From assembly GCA_003118195.1 (NCBI GenBank), contig BEXV01000013.1:143270-166708 (forward strand): a DNA stretch of 23,439 nucleotides, in the 5' to 3' direction. The position numbers were made by a program, and so were the translations under genes. A model generated the notes under the pieces. That model ran no database searches, had not been told where the DNA came from, and worked only from the letters and a program-made list of their open reading frames with translations. This document shows positions 20,801-23,439 of the stretch, one piece after another (position 1 is the first letter of the stretch; the number at the start of each line of letters is the position of its first letter). Source of the DNA: Hemicentrotus pulcherrimus (taxonomy: Eukaryota; Echinodermata; Echinoidea; Camarodonta; Strongylocentrotidae).

Positions 20801-23439
20801 ATGAGATCGAATTGCATGTTATTACCATTTTAATATAGAGCAGAGGAAATCAACTCTTTAAGAAAATGCATATCAGTGATATGATTCGGTGCTGGAGTCG
20901 AATTCACACCACATCATAGTGGAATACACTCCAAATGGAGTGCATGTATAGATTTAATTATTTCATAAAGAGTGAATTTCGCTATCTTGGGCATGGTTAT
21001 CCACTCGAAAACAGATTGGTTCCATTTATACCAGAAGATTCGATTAAAACCGTTGACAGAGAGGATCCTTAAATTTTGTTTTTGGGGTCGAACGTGAATG
21101 ACACTATTTATGGTAAACACTGGTTCCTACAAATTCTAAAATGTATGACATGTATATAGGAATGATAACGTCTTAAGTGTGTGTACTGTATAAATGAAGA
21201 TATTATATAGCCTATATGAATGTAGTACTTTACAATCATTGGTTTCTAGGAGATCGCAAAGGAAGAAAGGGAAGTACTGAGACGGTGATCAGTAAAGAAA
21301 AGGGCGGTGGTCGGCGTCGAGATAAGAACAAGAATGGTAGGATATCAAGATATATATCAATATATGATTAAACCCGTACTCTTGACCCCCATCTCATTAT
21401 CGTTATCATCATCGTTGTTCCTCTAAGCATTATAAGCGTTGTGAGAATTATTATAATGATATTAATCATCATCGTCACCATCATCATTTTTTGTATCAAT
21501 ATTTTATTTGATTTCAATAATTATTATCATTATTGCTTTTATTATCATAATTACTATTATTGTTATTGTTACAATTGTATTTATACGTATTATTGATGTA
21601 AAACAAAAATGTGTTATCATATAAGACTATATAATTATACTAATACCGATTTATATATTAATCTAAAGTGAAGCTTTTTTTACCCTTTTTTTTTATTAAG
21701 GATATATATCTTTGGTTATTTAACTTGATTCGTATTGTAAAAAAGAAGTCATAATAAAAGAAAATAGGTATTGACAAATATTTTCTTTAAAAAAACTCTC
21801 AGGTAAGGGGTCGAACAAAGGATCAAGCAGTAAAAAGAGTGGAAGGAGAGGTAAATATATTTTTCTGATAATTCTTTTTCTTAAAATGCTATGATTGCTG
21901 ATGGATGTAGATGGACTGAAGCATCATTTATTGTTGAATAATTATTGGTAATAGAAGTAGGAATAGTAGAAGTAGTAGTAGTGGAAGTAGTAGTAGTAGT
22001 AGTAGACGTAATAGTAGTATTAATAGAAGTAGTAGTAGTGGTAGAAGCAGTAGTGATATTTGTTATAGCAATATCAGTAGTGAAAGTACCTGCAGTAGTA
22101 GTAGTAGGAGGAAGAGGAGTAATATTAGAAGCCGTAAAACAAATTGGTAACGGAAGTTATAATTGCTACTTGTTACATTGTATAAGAAATGTACCACAAA
22201 TTGGTTAATGAAAAAGCTTTCAAGAGAGCCAGATAAAATCAATGTACAAAATATACTGAATTAGATATGGTATGTGTGTGGGATGTTTTTATTCGTGTGT
22301 GTTGGGTGCATGTTTTTCTAATCGAAGATTGGCAAAAGACCTTGAGCTCTGGCAATGAAAAAAAATAATGGTTAATTGAATTTATGTTTAAAATCTACGG
22401 TATTTGAAGGATGAGCAAAAAAAAATGATAAATTCAAGTGATCTAAAATAATTATTTTATATGATTGTGCTTTTCAGTGATATAAGAAACGATTAATAGT
22501 TGCTATATGATTCTGTTTCAATAACTCTACAGCAACATCAACGAATCACCTTAAACCAGTTTCTCTTGGTAGGTTATTCCAATACCAGATTTCAAGTCAT
22601 TTGTAATCAAATGATTATGATTTTTGTTTACTGTAGATTGGAAGACTTCTAAATGCAGAAGCGGAAAACGGCAACAGGTTATTGACGAACTGTCTGAGAA
22701 TGAGAGTCTGGAATATGAATTGGAGACCTCTGCTGAGTCTTTTACCATCCAGTTCTGTCGAAAGAGAGAAAAAGACTGCCTTGAGATTGGTAAGAAAAAA
22801 AGTCACCACATATTGTCTTCTCGAAGACTTTTCGAGAAGGTAAATACACATCATAGGCTATACCAGGGGTAAATCTTTTCCTACAAAAAAACAATCCACA
22901 ATAATGTCAAATAATTTAATTGCAAACAATTATATTAAATGCATGGATACAGCAATGTGCCTTGATTCTAGAACTTTTATATGTATATATGTACATCGCC
23001 CTTTGGTTGACGATAATTTTAATATTAAGCGAATGCATTTTGTATTTTGTACTTCGTGTTTTCAGTCTCATTATCATCATCATAAAGAGTGGTCTGTTAG
23101 ATGACAGGTTTAGTGGACCCTATACAAAATCTACAACGAATATCTCTTCAGGTTTTTCACATCAATTTTGTTTAATTGTTCTCGCATAGCCTCATCTAAA
23201 AGATCCCCTAAACGATCCCCATCTAAAAGAAGACCACGGGAAATACTTCACATCATATGTTCATTTATCATAAAATTGGAATGAATACACATATTTTACA
23301 TTATATATTTGCAACTATCTTTTTATACAGTTCTGAGCTCATCTGGTGAATCATCCATTAAGCTTGATGGAAAGGATTTGGGTGATCCCATTTCGGACTC
23401 ATTTTACAAGAAAGGGGAGAAGTTCTCCTTCACAATCAC
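14830..23439 (+). CDS. Secreted basic modular protein, multi-exon gene, 3'-incomplete (whole locus span)
   Basis: Eleven coding exons join in one open frame of 839 nt (279 codons plus 2 nt): 14830-14896, 15482-15502, 16243-16284, 17363-17446, 17841-17909, 18655-18735, 20184-20261, 21250-21336, 21803-21850, 22637-22789 and 23331-23439. Every intron is GT-AG and phase 1. Domains in order: signal peptide (residues 1 to about 20), Gly/Asp leader (23-43), linker (44-71), basic K/R/G spacer (72-192, 44 of 121 residues Lys or Arg), and a Cys-containing folded region (193 to beyond 279). It is presumably exported. The spacer suggests binding to an anionic partner such as glycosaminoglycan, nucleic acid or mineral, which is inference. 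Symmetrical 1-1 exons are typical of exon-shuffled extracellular proteins. I do not recognise the family. Spicule-matrix-like or immune-effector roles are conceivable but unsupported. Confidence 0.85.
14990..15100. repeat. (GA)n purine tract in intron 1
   Basis: This imperfect GAGA array with GTGAGAG and ACAGAG units lies inside the first coding intron. It accounts for the Ser/Leu-rich minus-strand frame. Confidence 0.9.
15210..15395. repeat. Purine-rich GAA/GGA tract ending in GAT array, intron 1
   Basis: AGAAGAAGAAAAGGGAGAAGG-type sequence is followed by GATGATGATGATGATAATG. It produces an Arg-rich plus-strand frame that looks like the gene's basic spacer but has no splice sites in phase. 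I regard it as repeat, not exon. Confidence 0.8.
15482..15502 (+). CDS. Coding exon 2: 21-nt microexon
   Basis: Between the acceptor TTTCATTTCAG and the donor GTACGT, 21 nt encode G-G-G-S-T-Y-Q once the split codon is joined. Both ends are phase 1, so skipping would not shift the frame. The donor and acceptor are both good, but so short an exon needs transcript proof. Confidence 0.7.
15610..15683. repeat. Minisatellite, ~26-27 bp x about 3, intron 2
   Basis: Units of the form ATGATTATTTTATCTCGTGT plus AATTTC occur three times, with single-base changes and a final variant ending in (TG)n. A relict (TTTCATGATTCCTTTTATAC) lies near 15886. Confidence 0.75.
15741..15860 (-). mobile_element. SINE with 7SL/Alu-like head, intron 2
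   Basis: On the minus strand it reads GGCGTTGTGGTGTGCGCC, then TGTAATCCAGCTAAC, GATTCAGCCGAGGACGC and AGGTTCGAAACTGAGTC. The order matches the 7SL/Alu left domain: GTGG..CGCCTGTAATCC-AGC, GCCGAGG, and a B-box-like GTTCGAAAC. It ends with CTTTCGAATGGTGACG and GTCGGTCCCC, a tail related to the one at 770-802. It is antisense to the host gene. The head could instead be tRNA-derived with convergent boxes. Confidence 0.6.
16243..16284 (+). CDS. Coding exon 3: 42-nt exon, acidic/aromatic leader
   Basis: The acceptor CACACCCACAG precedes 42 nt encoding VADDKDRFSFSGGD, and the donor is GTAAGA. It is phase 1 at both ends. The mix of Asp, Phe and Ser, with GG at the end, contrasts with the basic spacer that follows. 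Confidence 0.75.
17119..17224. mobile_element. Short fold-back MITE, 106 bp, intron 3
   Basis: The left arm, CACACTTAGAAATAAGGGTA followed by CAATTCTGCAG, is mirrored by the right arm, whose reverse complement reads CACACTCCATGAAAATAATAAG then GGTGCAATTGGGGTGCAG. The loop is a GC-rich centre (CGCCCTCTGCC...ACGCG). There is no coding capacity. Confidence 0.75.
17363..17446 (+). CDS. Coding exon 4: linker, first repeat-like module
   Basis: The 84 nt between TTGATTGGCAG and GTAAAA encode GLQGLNIKQGGFTQVSHSTK and then EKTVTTEK. The tail EKTVTTEK resembles the cores of the next four exons (VSTQETSEK, EKTEVK, EKTEIK, STETVISKEK). It is phase 1 at both ends and marks the change from neutral leader to basic spacer. 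Confidence 0.85.
17841..17909 (+). CDS. Coding exon 5: basic spacer module
   Basis: The 69 nt between TTTTCTCAAAAG and GTAATT encode ETNKAKGKKQRGG, then KVSTQETSEK. It combines a K/R/G-rich stretch with a Thr/Glu core. The split codon at its 5' end reads GAA. It is phase 1 at both ends. Confidence 0.8.
18655..18735 (+). CDS. Coding exon 6: basic spacer module with acidic end
   Basis: The 81 nt between CTTCTTATCTCAG and GTATGA encode GRGKNKGNEKTEVK, then QRGGNRRRDGDDN. The layout (KG-rich start, TE(V/I)xK core, RRR and acidic tail) recurs in exons 7 and 8. The NRRR cluster is a dibasic site that a proprotein convertase could use, although the R-X-X-R furin pattern is absent. The frame is closed and phase 1 at both ends. 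Confidence 0.85.
18836..18890. repeat. CT/T tract, intron 6
   Basis: TTTTTTTTCTCTCTCTCTCT and flanking CT units form a short pyrimidine microsatellite. Confidence 0.85.
19077..19681. mobile_element. TTAA-bounded MITE, 605 bp, intron 6
   Basis: The left end, TTAAAGGGAGAGTTGAGTTT followed by TGGTAAAGAGAG, is matched in reverse complement by the right end, TTAAGGGGCAGTTGAGTTTT followed by GGTATAGAGAG. The inverted ends cover about 35 bp and TTAA sits at both edges. The interior has only short chance frames. Its ends differ from the 1909-2570 element after TTAA-AGGG, so it may be a separate family with the same target preference. Confidence 0.75.
19383..19459. repeat. Direct repeat, copy 1 (inside MITE)
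   Basis: TATTCCTCATCGCCCTATTT, then GTTTGCAAAGTTACTTTCAA and GATACTTGATAATGCTA, recur at 19797-19866 with a few changes (TTTAATGG versus TTTAAAGG). Confidence 0.85.
19797..19866. repeat. Direct repeat, copy 2 (outside MITE)
   Basis: This copy of 19383-19459 lies about 414 bp downstream, outside the right TTAA end. It suggests either that the MITE's true boundary is elsewhere or that a second related element abuts it. Confidence 0.85.
20184..20261 (+). CDS. Coding exon 7: basic spacer module
   Basis: The 78 nt between TTTTCGTCTACCAG and GTAGGA encode EKKKGRGRKTEKTEIK, then AEQNRGRKDD. It matches exon 6 in order: GRG, EKTE(V/I)K, N-R-x-R, and an acidic DD end. Phase 1 at both ends. Confidence 0.85.
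21250..21336 (+). CDS. Coding exon 8: basic spacer module
   Basis: The 87 nt between GGTTTCTAG and GTAGGA encode GDRKGRKGSTETVISKEK, then GGGRRRDKNKN. It shares the TET(V)..K core and the GG-RRRD element with exon 6. Its acceptor has a weaker pyrimidine tract than the others (CATTGGTTTCTAG). Phase 1 at both ends. Confidence 0.8.
21385..21600. repeat. ATT/ATC-rich degenerate microsatellite, intron 8
   Basis: Imperfect ATC, ATT and TTG trinucleotides (ATCATCATCGTCACCATCAT and TTATTATCATTATTG) occupy most of this intron. Confidence 0.8.
21803..21850 (+). CDS. Coding exon 9: Ser/Gly/Lys hinge
   Basis: The 48 nt between AACTCTCAG and GTAAAT encode GKGSNKGSSSKKSGRR. It is a flexible basic hinge without the Thr/Glu core of the preceding modules, and it lies directly before the Cys-containing region. 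Phase 1 at both ends. Confidence 0.75.
21950..22110. repeat. AGT/GTA microsatellite, intron 9
   Basis: AGTAGTAGTAGTGGAAGTAG-type units run for about 150 bp and yield a poly-Val/Glu frame that is not coding. Confidence 0.9.
22533..22568 (+). CDS. Candidate optional exon 9b, 36 nt
   Basis: Between the acceptor TAACTCTACAG (ending 22532) and the donor GTAGGT, 36 nt stay open in the gene's phase and encode ATSTNHLKPVSL. It is phase 1 at both ends, so inclusion or skipping both keep the frame. The following intron would be only 68 nt, far shorter than the others, and the peptide is not basic. I therefore list it as possible rather than include it in the main model. Confidence 0.35.
22637..22789 (+). 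CDS. Coding exon 10: start of Cys-containing domain
   Basis: This is the largest exon (153 nt, residues 193-243), between TTTGTTTACTGTAG and GTAAGA. Sharp change of character: Trp194, Cys199, then acidic and beta-rich sequence, with Cys233 and Cys240 (FCRKREKDC). Asn214-Glu-Ser is an N-glycosylation sequon. LEYELETSAESFTIQF reads as two beta strands. Three Cys so far imply partners beyond the window edge. Phase 1 at both ends. Confidence 0.85.
23331..23439 (+). CDS. Coding exon 11, partial, runs off the window
   Basis: After the acceptor CTTTTTATACAG the frame stays open to the last base (36 codons plus 2 nt, residues 244-279). It starts VLSSSGESSIKLDGKDLG and ends near YKKGEKFSFTI. Alternating polar and hydrophobic strands followed by 'F-x-x-G-x-x-F' resemble the pattern of beta-sandwich lectins such as galectins. 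The galectin sugar-binding residues (H-NPR, W-G-E) are not seen. A farnesoic-acid-methyltransferase-like (DM9-neighbour) sandwich is another option. Neither is claimed. Confidence 0.8.

Noticed and set aside
21945..22208. Poly-Val/Glu frame of 87 codons
   Set aside because: It is a translation of the AGT/GTA microsatellite in intron 9.
23072..23104. Possible extra exon after GTGTTTTCAG in intron 10
   Set aside because: It reaches a TAA stop after seven codons in the required phase.
1..23439. CRISPR arrays, phage or plasmid modules, toxin-antitoxin genes
   Set aside because: No regularly spaced identical repeats with unique spacers and no bacterial-type gene arrays were seen; the intron structure is eukaryotic.

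Overview
The window looks like intron-rich, A/T-rich genomic DNA from a marine invertebrate. A deuterostome, most likely an echinoderm, is my best guess. The reasons are GT-AG introns of about 0.4-1.5 kb, very small phase-1 exons, many (GA)n and trinucleotide arrays, TTAA-bounded fold-back elements, and SINE-like pieces with pol III boxes. There are no prokaryotic gene clusters. A G run ending in an N at 4919 marks draft assembly. The taxon is inferred from style, not proven.

Layout. Positions 1 to about 14,300 hold no gene that I can support well. This part is a repeat landscape: CT, AAC and ACT arrays (1-930), a SINE-like tail (721-870), a 47-bp tandem duplication (1041-1134), a 480-bp polypyrimidine tract (1330-1815), a 662-bp TTAA fold-back element (1909-2570), one minus-strand open stretch with weak HORMA-like resemblance (3316-3648), G/C-run transposon debris (5542-6490), two diverged copies of one segment (8641-8760 and 9300-9425), a hammerhead-like or Penelope-like motif (11145-11195), a tRNA-like SINE head (13452-13525), and a diverged duplication just upstream of the gene.

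Positions 14,552 to 23,439 hold one plus-strand gene that runs off the right edge. I assembled eleven coding exons by eye, and every internal junction is phase 1. They encode a signal peptide, a short Gly/Asp leader, a strongly basic Lys/Arg/Gly spacer built from repeated exon-sized modules, and the start of a folded Cys-containing domain that looks beta-rich. A TATA box and a likely 5'-UTR intron sit upstream. The reading frame is closed across all ten introns, so the gene model is much better supported than any single ORF in the window. No exon exceeds 153 nt.

The introns carry more repeats: a minus-strand SINE with a 7SL/Alu-like head (15741-15860), a 106-bp fold-back MITE (17119-17224), a 605-bp TTAA MITE (19077-19681), and microsatellites. 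The protein's function is not recognised. It is best described as a secreted basic modular protein with an unassigned C-terminal domain.
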